Assembly (NCBI GenBank): GCA_963678675.1
Contig: OY783192.1
Coordinates: 16,327,005 to 16,391,004 of the forward strand
DNA: 64,000 nt
Reading direction: 5' to 3'
Origin: Xiphydria camelus
Taxonomy: Eukaryota > Arthropoda > Insecta > Hymenoptera > Xiphydriidae
Shown here: piece after piece, positions 45,201-55,799 of the stretch
How the letters are laid out: every line of letters starts with the position of its first letter
Numbering within the stretch: the first letter of the stretch is position 1
Notes under the pieces: generated by a model
What the model was told of the DNA's origin: nothing
Database searches by the model: none
The model's input: the letters and a program-made list of their open reading frames with translations, nothing else
Made by a program: the position numbers and the translations under genes

Positions 45201-47674
45201 ATGGAGAACTTTATTTCTGTTCATCAGTGCGGGCAAGTCATTAGTGCGAAGAAGTTCTTAGTGTCACATTTAAAAATGAGTGTTGCGTACGTGTACGTCC
45301 CGAAGGTTAAAAAATACTTGAAAGTGGACGTGGAAGATATACAAAGTTTTGATCCTTCCCAATATTTTGAAACTCATGGGAAAGAATTTTCAAAACGTGT
45401 TTTCAACCTCAACCAAACTGGGAAAATGGAAAAATGTCAAATTCTGGCTGTAGCAGGTAACATAATTTTGTTGTGTCTACAGTCCGTTCACATCGGATCG
45501 TTATTCTGCTAATTTTTACATGTCATAAAAAATGAACAAAAACAGTGTTAACTTTTTTGGTAAACACTGGAAATACATTTTTCCTTTCAACAAATTAATT
45601 TTCTTTAGAGTTGTTCTTGATCCAGAAATTCGTTGCTTTCTTGCATCTCATTTAATATTTTCTTTAAAACACTTTGAATGCCGACGTAATTTTTGGGACA
45701 TCCACAAGGGCCGGACTGACTTTTATCATATATCAGCGACAGGCGCATCACACACCGTCTGCGTGATCGGCCTCTCGGCAAGTCTCCCATCACGCAACTG
45801 TTGCGTGATCGGCATTTAAAGTGTTAAGATTATGTATATGTATAATAACAAATTGAATTTTCGATATTATTGTTTCATGTACAGACACACTGCAAAAATT
45901 AAATACTTTGCTGGAAGAAAAACGGCCAAGGCCTCCTAAATTGAACCAATCAATTTTCGATGAATCTGATACTGAGTCATGCTCCCAGTCTATTTTTTCT
46001 TCAAGATATGGGAGCAAAAAGGTAATTAAAACGATGCGTTACGTGATTTTTGTATCAATTTAAGCGCCCATTCCATGACATCCCACGTAAAAAGTATGGC
46101 TACAGTATGGCCTTAAAATTATGGCTACTGATCAAATCCGATACTTTTCCCCGTACTTTTCTATACAGTCGAGGGAAAAGTATGAGAAAAAGTATATAGG
46201 TTATTTTCTTTCCATGCTTTAGCCATACTTTTTTTACGCGAGGTTTTATTTCAAATTTATTGTCTTGCCAGAGAGGCGATTGCTTAATTCATATAAATGA
46301 GTGAAAAATAAAATCTTTTCTTGTATATTTTGAAAATTTACAAATGTTTTGAGTTGACTTGAAACATTGAAATTGGCTCCAGCTTTACTGAATAACAAAT
46401 TTAACTATGCCAACGCATTTAAATTCCTATAGAATTTGAGAAAAGTGGAAAAATTATCAAAGTACTTGGAATAATTTATTTGATTTTTTATGGATCCTCT
46501 ATGCCACAGGGCAGAAAAGAGAAAACGCAAAAAAGGAAAACTGCCGCATACGAAACAAACGATGCAATCATAAAAGCTCATTTGGACCATTCCAAAAGGA
46601 TACGCTGTGACACGGTATGTATTCAAAGTCATATTCGGATTTATAATTGAAATATCTGTTAATGTTTTGTGAAGAGATTACAACTAATTTTTAGATTTCT
46701 TTCTTTTTTATAATTTAGGAAAAAAACAACAAACCAAGCACATCATATGCGGCAAATAGAAACGACTTGATTGTATACGACAGCGACAGTGATAACGAAA
46801 TTTCGAACGACATGTTTAACGACAATGTGAGTTGAATGCTAGAGTTGTAGTACTTACTTATACTACTTCTTTCCATTGGCAATAATAAATCTAATTCATT
46901 GTCATTTTGGCTTATTCAATGATTCTATTTCTTATTTCAGCTATTTGAGAAGTCTGATGACGACTTTCGAAAGGATGAAGATGAGGAGAAAGAGAATTAT
47001 GTCAACAAATCACCGAAACCGGGAAAAATGGCGGAGTTGTTGAGATATACGGCAACTGAAACGGCGCGAAAAGGAATTGAAAGAAGAGTGTAAGAGGCAT
47101 AAACAGCGAGCAGAAAAACATCATGCTCTATACTCCAAATTGAAGGATATCGAACAGCTTACGGAAAGCACTGGACAACGCTTGATCCAGCTTCTAGAAG
47201 ACTCGCGTAAGTTTTACAAAGAATATTTTATTTCGTTAAGGAAATTAAATTCCACGGATGAAAAATGTTACATTTCTATTTTAACTTTTTTTAGGAAACC
47301 TATATAAGAATAACGGATCAGACACGGAGGAAAAATCGAAATACAGGAAGCCAGAAACAATGAAAGAGATTGCATCCGCAGAAGCTGAAAGAGTTTCCGA
47401 CCCCAGCAAATTCGTCACGACGTTTGCGTACAGTTTATGTGGTTATAACTATTTAACTCGACGCGTAGTGCGCGAACAAAAAAATGTCCCAAACAAAAAA
47501 GCGATTTCTCCATGTAAAAAGCAAACAATTCCATCGGAATTGCAAAAATGGCTGGAAAAAAATCAATACGGAGAAATTGCAATTCAACAGCAACTTGCCA
47601 AGATAAATACATATCTAGGTTATGCCATTACGGGAGCGAAACGACACGTACAGCAAAAGGAAGAACAGGAATAA
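45201..47674 (+). pseudogene. BEN-domain-like gene, six exons, one frameshift
   Basis: Exons 45201-45456, 45885-46021, 46510-46614, 46719-46826, 46941-47206 and 47295-47674, all with GT-AG introns and compatible phases except exon 5, which has one extra base near 47045. The first exon has SVAYVYVPKVKKYLKVDVED and FNLNQTGKMEKCQILAVA, an N-terminal module often paired with BEN domains in insect proteins. The middle exons are acidic and disordered. Exon 5 after the shift encodes a coiled coil (KRHKQRAEKHHALYSKLK). The last exon has FVTTFAYSLCGYNYLTRRVV and later LAKINTYLGYAITGAKR, in the pattern of a BEN domain (DNA-binding, chromatin-associated). AATAAA lies near 47742. Host gene or transposon-carried gene cannot be decided; no clear termini frame it. 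Confidence 0.5.
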
Positions 47675-47814
47675 ACGGAATAAGTATATAAGTAGTTGTA
47701 AAAAGTTAAACTTAAATTGCTGTAAGTTTTTTATATGTCGAAAATAAATAATTGTAAATTCCTGATTTGTGGTGTATAGTTATTTATGAATAATGTAAAG
47801 GACAATATCAGGAA

Positions 47815-48300
47815 GAAATAGGTAGAGAGTTTGCAGAGAAATACAGAAAAAAATGTAGAGAAAATTCCGCATTTCTCTGCCGTCTTTGGCCAATTCACAG
47901 AGTGTTGCAGAGAAATGCAGAATTGTACAGAGATATATGCAGAGAAATATAGAGAAAATTTTCACCAGGGTTATGTTACAAGTCTAGTGATCGACCCTGT
48001 AGGTACACCATATTTGCTATATCGCAAACTTAATGACTCACCTGTATGTTACAGGTCTAAATCTGGGCTTTTTGTATGCGAGATGTTTTCGAGGAAGCTT
48101 GACATACGATATCCAGACTGGAATCTGCAACATACGGAGGCAGTACGAGGATGTACCCCAGTACCCCATCGTTGTACTGTCTCTGCAGCAACCGTGCGAG
48201 TGTGAGAGAGAACATGTTGCAGATCCAAGTTTGGACACTGTACGTTAAACGTCCTCAAATACACTGTACAGAGGGTCTGCACTTAGATCTACAACATAGC
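47815..48300. repeat. Simple and tandem repeat zone
   Basis: GCAGAGAAAT-type units recur between 47830 and 47960. Downstream the frames to 48380 share GAGAGAGAACATGT motifs with the following palindromes. No gene recognised. Confidence 0.4.
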
Positions 48301-48306
48301 GATCAT

Positions 48307-48437
48307 ACAAGTGCGAAAGAGAACATGTGGCGAGTGCATAAGAACCTCTTTGTTGCACCAACTCTAATTAGACTAGTCTAAGGAAATGTGCGACAGAGAG
48401 GTTCTTATGCACTTGCTAAGTGTTCTCTCTCGAACGA
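48307..48437. repeat. Palindrome, first of two related
   Basis: GTGCGAAAGAGAACATGT at the left faces ACACTTAGCAAGTGCATAAG-type complement at the right; core CATAAGAACCTCT. Related unit at 48618-48745. Confidence 0.5.
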
Positions 48438-48444
48438 TTGCTAT

Positions 48445-48580
48445 AGGTTTGTTCCTGCAAGAGTCAGAGACTGTCTAAAACGGTCAGGAGCATGCGCATT
48501 ACGATTCTACTCGTTCGTAAAATCGTAATGCGCATGCTCCTGACCGTTTTAGCCAGTCTGACTCTTGCAGGAACAAACCT
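48445..48580. mobile_element. 136 bp MITE of the element E family
   Basis: AGGTTTGTTCCTGCAAGAGT to its complement, nearly perfect hairpin, flanked by TAT (48442-48444, 48581-48583). Core GCATGCGCATTACGATT on both arms. Confidence 0.85.
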
Positions 48581-48617
48581 TATGTTGTACATCCAAGTCC
48601 GGGCTCTGTAGGAGATA

Positions 48618-48745
48618 CGCAAGTGCGAGAGAGAACATGTAGCGAGTACATAAGAGCCTCTCTGTTGCACAAGCTCCAACTAAACAAATCTAGGGAAATG
48701 TGCGACAGAGAGGCTCTTATGTACTCGCCATATGTTCTCTCTTGA
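48618..48745. repeat. Palindrome, second of two related
   Basis: Arms with GAGAGAGAACATGTAGCGAG and CATAAGAGCCTCTCTGTTGC facing their complements. Sister of 48307-48437; the E-family MITE sits between the two. Confidence 0.5.
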
Positions 48746-48774
48746 ACACCTCGTACGTAAAAGTTTCTCTATTA

Positions 48775-50775
48775 GTCGGGGAGGCAGCGACACTTTTACC
48801 GTGGTCATTTCACCAAGGCTGGTTTTCATTCACATGATAGATTCCATACTGTGTATGAGCGAAATGCTTGTCAGCTGCCGCACCGGCGGTGGGGGTGAGT
48901 ACAGTGGAGCTTCAAACGCGTAAAAAAACTAGAGAAATAAAGTGATATCACCAAAGTTAAATTCTTGTTTATGGTTTATTTACATTATGTAATTATAAAA
49001 AATCGTAGTCAGCCGGACATATTTCGGGGGGAAATGTGTCAGCTGGGACAATAAACATGCAGCGCGCCGGCTAAAGAGGCTCCGACTTTATCGACTTTTC
49101 CCCCGCAATTCGGCTAGCTGATTTTTATTTATATTTAATACAAGTAATACTGGTTCGTGCGATCAAATTTCAACTTCAGTAGTATAAAGAGACATTATAT
49201 TTTTTGCCACAAAAGATTCGATGGTTTATTTACATTATGTAATTATAAAAAATCGTAGCAGCTGTTGACGTATACTTGCGCAATACAGACGCCACGCAAA
49301 CTAATACCACCATACTTTAAATTAAGTTATGTGATTGCTAATTCATTATATTTTATGAAAAACGTCATCAGCTAGGTGTATGGTGGGGGTCAGTCCGTCA
49401 GCTGGGGCAAAAAACATGCAGCGCACCGGCTAAAGAGGCTGCGCATTTATAATTTCAGCTGACGACTTTTCCCCCGCAATTCAGCCAGCCGACTTTTATT
49501 TATATCTAGTACGAATAATAATGGTTCGTGTAATCAAACTTCAGGTCTGGTAGTATAAAGAAACATGAAATTTATTGTCTAAAAAGAGTCTATCTTGCTT
49601 GCAATTTTAATGGCGATAATAATTATTATTGTAGTTAATTATGTTATTTATTATTATCTAACTATTTAATAATATTTGTTAGAAATAAATAAGTTATAGA
49701 AATCAATAGAAGATTTATTGTATAGAAGGCGATATTCATAAATGTAAGAGTAAATATCTAAAAGCCATGCGGTACAGCTGAAGTGCGGATCTCTGGTAGA
49801 TCTTTTGTAGCAATAAATTTCATATTTCTTTATACTACTGCAGCTGAAATTTGATTACACGAACTATTATTATTCGTACTAGATATAAATAAAAGTCGGC
49901 TGGCTGAATTGCGGGGGAAAAGTCGTCAGCTGAAATTATAAATGCGCAGCCTCTTTAGCCGGTGCGCTGCATATTTTTTGTCCCAGCTGACAGACTGACC
50001 CCCACTATACACCTATCTGACGATGTTTTTCATAAAATATAATCAATTAGCAATTACATAACTTAATTTAAAGCATGGTGGTATTAGTTTACGTGGCGTC
50101 TGTATTGCGCAAGTATACGTCAACAGCTGACACATTCCCCCTCGAAATATGTTCAGCTGACTACGATTTTTTATAATTACATAATATAAATAAACCATCG
50201 AATCTTTTGTTGCAAAAAAAATATAATGTCTCTTTATACTACTAAGGGCCGGTTTTACCAACAGGTATAAACGCGGTATAGCACTATACTGAGAATAACC
50301 ATAAGGCTTATTGCTGGTTATTCTCAGTATAGCGCTATACCGCGTTTATACCGTGTTGGTAAAACCGGCCCTAAAGTTGAAATTTGACCGCACGAACCAG
50401 TATTACTTATATTAAATATAAATAAAAGTCAGCTAGCCGAATTGCGGGGGAAAAGTCGATAAAGTCGCAGCCTCTTTAGCCGGCGTGCTGCATGTTTATT
50501 GCCCCAGCTGACACATTTCCCCCCGATATATGTCCAGCTGACTACGATTTTTTATAATTACATAATGTAAATAAACCATAAACAAAAATTGAACTTTGGT
50601 GATATCACTTTATTTCTCTAGTTTTTTTACGCGTTTGAGGCTCTACTGTACACACCCCCACCGCCGGTGCGGCAGCTGACAAGCATTTCGCTCACACACA
50701 GTATGGAATCTATCATGTGAATGAAAACCAGCCTTGGTAAAATGACCACGGTAAAAATGTCGCTGCCTCCCGGAC
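48775..50775. repeat. Foldback structure 1, about 0.8 kb arms
   Basis: Left arm 48775-49587, right arm 49799-50775, inverted and similar over their length once the H MITE at 50246-50371 is removed; loop about 210 bp, AT-rich. Each arm holds two diverged internal units with GCGCCGGCTAAAGAGGCT, TTTTCCCCCGCAATTC and CAGCTGAC. The arms start GTC(G/C)GGGAGGCAGCG. No transposase. Could be a foldback-type transposon or an inverted duplication. Confidence 0.75.
50246..50371. mobile_element. H-family Harbinger MITE in the foldback arm
   Basis: 126 bp, GGGCCGGTTTTACCAACAGG to the complement, flanked by TAA (50243-50245, 50372-50374). Confidence 0.9.
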
Positions 50776-51374
50776 TATATCGCATATTCGAACTGGACAA
50801 GTTTGAAGAGGATAGAGAATTAGTGACAGAAACTCTCATATCCCAGGTTAATCAGTATTCTCACTCGCACATTTCTTGTACCCCATCCTTTAAAATATCT
50901 AGAATAATAAGGGAAATAAAGGAGTCAGGAAATTCAAAAATTCTGTTACTCCTCGAGTAAGTAGAGTAGTTCAATCTTAATACAAAAACACTTTTCATTT
51001 GTCCCATAAAACGATTTTAAAAGGTGAAATCTCCCCTTGAAAAATGGAGATTTTTCTTCTTCACGGGAATAACACCCAAACGATGAAAGATATGGAGAAA
51101 AAAGGTGAAATAAAAGTTTTTTAGTTTCCTTGGATCTACTAAAATGCATGTTTGAAATCTGCATGTTTCTTAATGCGTAACCGTTCTTAAAGAACTTAAA
51201 ACATATCTAAAAAAATTTCTACGCCCTAAAAGTTTGAAAAAATGTTTTACAAAATGTTGGTCTTTTAAATACTCATATCTCTGGACTGAATCTTTTTGGA
51301 GTTTGGACTATTGAACCAGGGCTAAAATTTAAAAACTCAACTGATGATGAAAAACAGATGTGCTTTCATTATTA
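50776..51374. other. No gene recognised; likely 3' flank of the BORCS8-like gene
   Basis: A plus-strand frame continues from the foldback arm (50721-50960, peptide with ELDKFEEDRELVTETLI) and ends at TAA. I cannot name it. The rest is AT-rich and would include the 3' UTR of the minus-strand gene. Confidence 0.35.
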
Positions 51375-52449
51375 TTAATTGTAGGTCGTATTTGCTCTTT
51401 GCAATTCGGTGGAGTGTCTTGCGTGATTCATTATTGACTCAACTCTGTTTGCTGTTTCTCTAACAACATCTGATATTTCATCGGGTAAATGGTCCAAAGT
51501 AGGTATATGTGCGGAGAGCCTCTTATACACAGAATCCCGGTTTCCTTCTCTTTTTTGTCTTCTTTGCTCCTCGTACTTTAATTGTTGTTTGAAAAATATA
51601 GCATTCTTTATAAGTTCCAATGTGTTGTTGAAACTTTGTTCGGCACCCTCCATTGTTCTAATTGCACTGACGGCATACTCTACGTCGTAACAACGGCCTT
51701 GAAGTTGTCGTCGAAGAGCAAGAACCTCCACTCGTTTCTCAACCATTGGAGGTAACGCCTTCCTGACGTGCTCTTGCAAACGATAAAATGCAAGCGAAGG
51801 TTCGTTCGCTACGATATGCATGTTTTCCGATATACGTTCCGTAGCTGAAACAATTACCAGCAATACAACATTACTCATATATAATCTGCTAATGCTTTAA
51901 CACGTTCGCTGCGCATGGCACGGATCCGTGACACACCGAGCCTTTAAGCAGTGCGCGTGGCACGGATCCGTGACACAAATATGTTCTCATCTTTCATAGC
52001 CGCTCCTGGGTAAGTCTTCCTGAAAAAAGTGAGCAGCGAACGTGTTAAACCATCCCTAGCTTGAAGTAATCCACGTGCCATCACAATAGAGTTAATATTA
52101 TGAAAAAAAATCTTCGCTTTTGTTATTCTCTTTATTAAGAATGTTGAAGACACTTTGTTTCGAAAAAATATACTCAGATCAGAGTGGCGGAAACTAAATT
52201 TTTATTACCGTATTTGGCATGCGATACATTTAAATTTAGTATCTGATTTTAATGAATTAAGTACAAAGGATGAAAAATATTGCGGGGGAAAAGTAGAATG
52301 CTCATTCATTAATTAATTCGAGTGATGCCAAGTAGAAGGCAGAACTCTACCTAGCGTGTCAAAGTCTAACCTAATATAATCCGATGCAACTAACCTTTCT
52401 TAACTTTAGTTTCTAATTCTTGATCTGGTTGGTATACTTTTGCTGCCAT
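51375..52449 (-). CDS. BORCS8: BORCS8-like subunit of the BORC lysosome-positioning complex
   Basis: Exon 1: ATG at 52449 to 52395 (18 codons plus one base, donor GTTAGT). Exon 2: 51844-51375 after a TTTCAG acceptor. Together 174 codons, no stops. The protein has ATERISENMHIVANEPSLAF, YRLQEHVRKALPP and GRCYDVEYAVSAIRTMEGAE, matching the core of BORC subunit 8 (MEF2BNB in vertebrates, about 119 residues). BORC sits on the cytosolic face of lysosomes and recruits Arl8 to couple them to kinesin. The C-terminal extension (charged coiled coil with KYEEQRRQKREGNRDS, then LPDEISDVVRETANRV) is longer than I recall for vertebrates. The intron holds a TTAA MITE; a solo LTR lies 185 bp upstream. Best-supported intact host gene here. 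Confidence 0.85.
51901..52044. mobile_element. TTAA-flanked MITE T5 in the BORCS8 intron
   Basis: 144 bp between TTAA (51897-51900, 52045-52048). Termini CACGTTCGCTGC and GCAGCGAACGTG. A GGCACGGATCCGTGACACA motif occurs twice. Confidence 0.85.
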
Positions 52450-52620
52450 TATCAAAATTAGAATGAAATTTTGTACATATTTACTAAAAACTATTACGAT
52501 AACATGTAAAACGAACAGCACGAATTTCCAACGCAGTAGCAGTAATCAACGACAGAAACGATTATGCGAAGATCCATGCACGAAGCAGAAAAACTTATGT
52601 CCAGAGAAACCATTGAACTC
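52450..52620. promoter_or_regulatory. Upstream region of the BORCS8-like gene
   Basis: Only about 170 bp separate the start codon from repeat R and the solo LTR, so the native promoter must be short or include these repeats. No TATA box was recognised. A plus-strand frame (52463-52789) runs into the LTR and is not taken as a gene. Confidence 0.35.
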
Positions 52621-52633
52621 TACGCTTCTCCAG

Positions 52634-53571
52634 TGTTGCGTGCCGGGCTGGTCTTCTTGGTCCGTTTGTAGGGGGCAGGTCCGTGCCCGTGGAGTGCTGA
52701 ACCACTCTGCTCGGAAAGAGCGGGATCGGGAGATGAAGAGTTTTATTGCAGGTGGAGAAATGAAAACTCTTAATCCAAGAATTAGGTGATCACCAATGAA
52801 TTATATTTTAACACATAGTTGGAATATAATTTGTCGTTATAAATCGGTATCTGAGTGCACCTCGAGCGGCAAAGTGCATCCTTTTAAATCAAAAGTCCCC
52901 GCCTCTCGGTAACAACGGGGAACCAATCAAATACTCAGCGCTAATGTGGGGAACCAATCTGATACTCGACGCTAGTCGTAGTCAAGGACTCTACTCCCAC
53001 TTTCTTCGTCTACGCACAATGATCTAATCCATGCTCCACGCGTCCACACGTGCGAAGAAAGTACGCATCGACCCTGATTCTGGCGCGCACAATCCTACGC
53101 ACTCGAAAGAAAACATGCCCTCATCGACCGTGGGTCTACCGCGCACGAACTCCCGCAATCCGAAGCGCGTATCGATGACAAATCTTATGCGCGCACGCCT
53201 ACGTGACTCAAAGAAAGGAGAACTGTTCTTGCTAGGTAAATTAACTACGACCTATCGGTCCGCGAAAGGGGATACCATATTTATAAACGGAGCTCGCAGC
53301 GGCCCGCGACTCAGATCCCCTGTCCATCACGCAATAAAGGTGTTTATAATCTCGCGAATAGAAACCACGGTGGCCTGCGACTTATTTAACTTATCACGCA
53401 GTCTTCGACGTTCTCGTTCTTTCTCTCTATTACAATCCATCTATACCTTACTTGCTTAATAAAATGACAATAATTAGAGGTTAATACAAAGAGTTTGAAT
53501 GCGCCGCCAAAAACCTAGTAACTTCCAAAAGTTATAGGGATTTTAGGTCAAGTCTGGATGCAGACGCGACA
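52634..53571 (-). mobile_element. Solo LTR, copy 2 (inverted)
   Basis: 938 bp, the reverse complement of the LTR at 8268-9201, with perfect CCAG target duplications (52630-52633, 53572-53575). Its 3' edge faces the start of the BORCS8-like gene 185 bp away and it is oriented in the same direction as that gene. The sequence is very close to copy 1. Confidence 0.85.
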
Positions 53572-53629
53572 CCAGTAGCTCAACTAGAGCCGCCTGACGG
53601 CCAAATTTAACACTTTCTGTGAGCAGCTA

Positions 53630-53841
53630 CACCCAGGGACACGGCATCTGTCGCTGGTGACTTTTTTTAAACGTTATTTTTAAACGTACTAACCAATGAA
53701 TAATTAATTTTCATGCGCTCATTAGCTACGGTGGCGTCTACTCTCGTTAATGAAAGCATGAAGATTATTAATTATTGGTTAGTACGTTTAAAAATTACGT
53801 TTAAAAAAAGTCACCAGTGACAGATACCGTGTCCCCGGGTG
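53630..53841. mobile_element. B-family MITE B1
   Basis: 212 bp, TA-flanked, termini CACCCAGGGACACGG and CCGTGTCCCCGGGTG. Shares with the other copies TGGTGACTTTTTT, GTACTAACCAATGAA and TCATTAGCTACGGTG. Confidence 0.85.
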
Positions 53842-53941
53842 TACACCTGCGTGCACGGATTCTAATCATGGTGACTTTCTAAAATGTCATTTTTAAACAT
53901 ACTAGCCAATGAACAATTAATTCTCATGCTTTCATTAACGA

Positions 53942-55165
53942 CCCAGGTAGCACACTAACGTCGAAATGACGTTTTTTGAAGGTCAGTTCTGACGTCAGAT
54001 GACGAAAAATATGACGTCATTTTAACGTCGCAAAGACGGCTTAATTGCACATCCACACGACGTCAGACAAATCACGTAATAATGACGTTCTACCGTACGT
54101 TGTGAAGACGAAAAAATGACGGTTCTAAAATGTTAGGTCTGACGTACACCCGGCGTCTCGGATTATGTCGCTGGTGACTTTTTTAAAATGTTATTTTTAA
54201 ACGTACTAACCAATGAACAATTAATTCTCATGCCCTCATTAGCTACGGTAGTGTCTACTCTCGTTAATAAAAGCATGAGAATTGATTAATCATTGGTTAG
54301 TAGGTTTAAAAATAACATTTAAAAAAAGTCACCAGCGACAGAATCCGAGACGCCGAGTGTATATCTTTTCATCGTGAGCGGTCACCCATCCAGCTAGTGT
54401 CCGCACTTTTCGCTGCTTAACTTCGTTGATCGGTCGGTGTCCTCGAGTCCTCATCTGCTGCACGCTCCTATGGTTAAGAGTATTATTACTATGTATTAGT
54501 GTTCGTATACAATTATTACTATGTATTAGTGTTCATATACATTTTGATGAATAAATGTATATTACTTTTCAATAAGAAAGAGCTTGAAAAAATAAGATTT
54601 TATAATTGTATTATTCTTTTCTCAACATTTTTCTAAATTTATGATTGTATCTTTTGATAAATATTCTTGCATAGACGCAAATTGATACTAATATCAATTT
54701 GCGTCTATGCAAGAAATAAATAATAAATAAATGTAAATAAATAAATAAATAAATAATTATATGAATGTTTATTCATCCTACATTAATTGATTGTCTTTCA
54801 TTTACTTTAATAATCTGTGCTTTTTAATAAACAGTATAGTTTATAACTTGCTCAACATACTCTGGAGACTAAATGAAATAATTTATTGATTTAATAATTG
54901 AACAAATTACAATTTTTGTCCATTTATTCACAAATAAATTTTCAAGTCCCTATATATGCAGGAGACGGAAATTTTTCTAAGTCTTGTTCGTCATTAAAAA
55001 TGACGGAAAAGTTCCGGCAAAAAGACGTTGAATTTTGACGTCCAAGGTACGTCGTAAATATGACGTCCCTGCGACGTTAATATTACGACAACTGACGTCT
55101 GAAACCCTATACTGACCAAAAAATGACGTCTGAGACGTTATTCTAACGTCAGTGTGCTACCTGGG
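53942..55165. mobile_element. GACGT-rich CCCAGGTAGC element, copy 2
   Basis: 1224 bp with CCCAGGTAGCACAC and GTGTGCTACCTGGG ends and a GA duplication (53940-53941, 55166-55167), in opposite orientation to the copy at 17090-18096. It contains a complete B MITE (54147-54359) and about 200 bp more than copy 1, including CGGTCACCCATCCAGC. Copy 1 is therefore a deleted version. Confidence 0.9.
54147..54359. mobile_element. B-family MITE B3 inside the GACGT element
   Basis: 213 bp, TA-flanked, termini CACCCGGCGTCTCGG and CCGAGACGCCGAGTG. Confidence 0.85.
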
Positions 55166-55282
55166 GAGAGTAGACGCCACCGTAGCTAATGAGGGCATGA
55201 GAATTAATTGTTCATTGGCTAGTATGTTTAAAAATGATATTTTAGAAAGTCACCATGATTAGAATCCGTGCACGCGGGTGTA

Positions 55283-55598
55283 CCGTATGTCCGCGATCAT
55301 TTGAACCATAGGAAAATTGCGAGTTTTGCATGAGCACCCCTTTGGGTCTCCTTGTCCAATAGAATCACCGGAGAAGCGTGAATGCGCATGCGTAGTCATC
55401 CGCGAGTGTGGCGTCGTCAGCAAGTTCAGATCGGTTATCGAAATAATCGATCTGAACTTGCTGACGACGCCACACTCGCGGATGACTACGCATGCGCATT
55501 CACGCTTCTCCGGTGATTCTATTGGACGAGGAGACCCAAAGGGGTGCTCATGCAAAACTCGCAATTTTCCTATGGTTCAAATGATTGCGGACATACGG
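55283..55598. mobile_element. Palindromic MITE, family P, copy 2
   Basis: 316 bp near-perfect hairpin starting CCGTATGTCCGCGATCA, TA on both sides; the left TA is shared with B2. The arms are more similar to each other than in copy 1, so it is probably younger. Confidence 0.88.
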
Positions 55599-55799
55599 TA
55601 TACGTAGTTTGTCATATTCAGATACGTTTAAAATGAGCTCTAAAAATCCTGGAAAAAATAAATTATCTGGCGTCTGTAGTATTGTCGGGTATTACGTGAT
55701 TCTACAAATCCTGATTCGAGTTTTTATTCATTCCCTGGAAAATCGTGGGGAAAGGAACGCAGAAAAATTTGGGTGAACGCAGTGCGTCGAACGACGTAA

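Larger units (their letters stand above)
53844..55280. mobile_element. B-family MITE B2, split by the GACGT element
   Basis: Left part 53844-53941, right part 55168-55280 after the duplicated GA; flanked by TA (53842-53843, 55281-55282). Termini CACCTGCGTGCACGGATT and AATCCGTGCACGCGGGTG. Both flanking TAs are shared with the neighbouring MITEs B1 and P2. Confidence 0.85.
52621..55799 (+). repeat. Interspersed repeat R, copy 2, opened by two insertions
   Basis: Pieces 52621-52633, 53572-53629 and 55602-55799 together match copy 1 (1266-1527) in reverse orientation. The solo LTR enters with a CCAG duplication and the MITE stack enters at a TA. The right boundary is cut by the next CCCAGG element. 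Confidence 0.8.
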
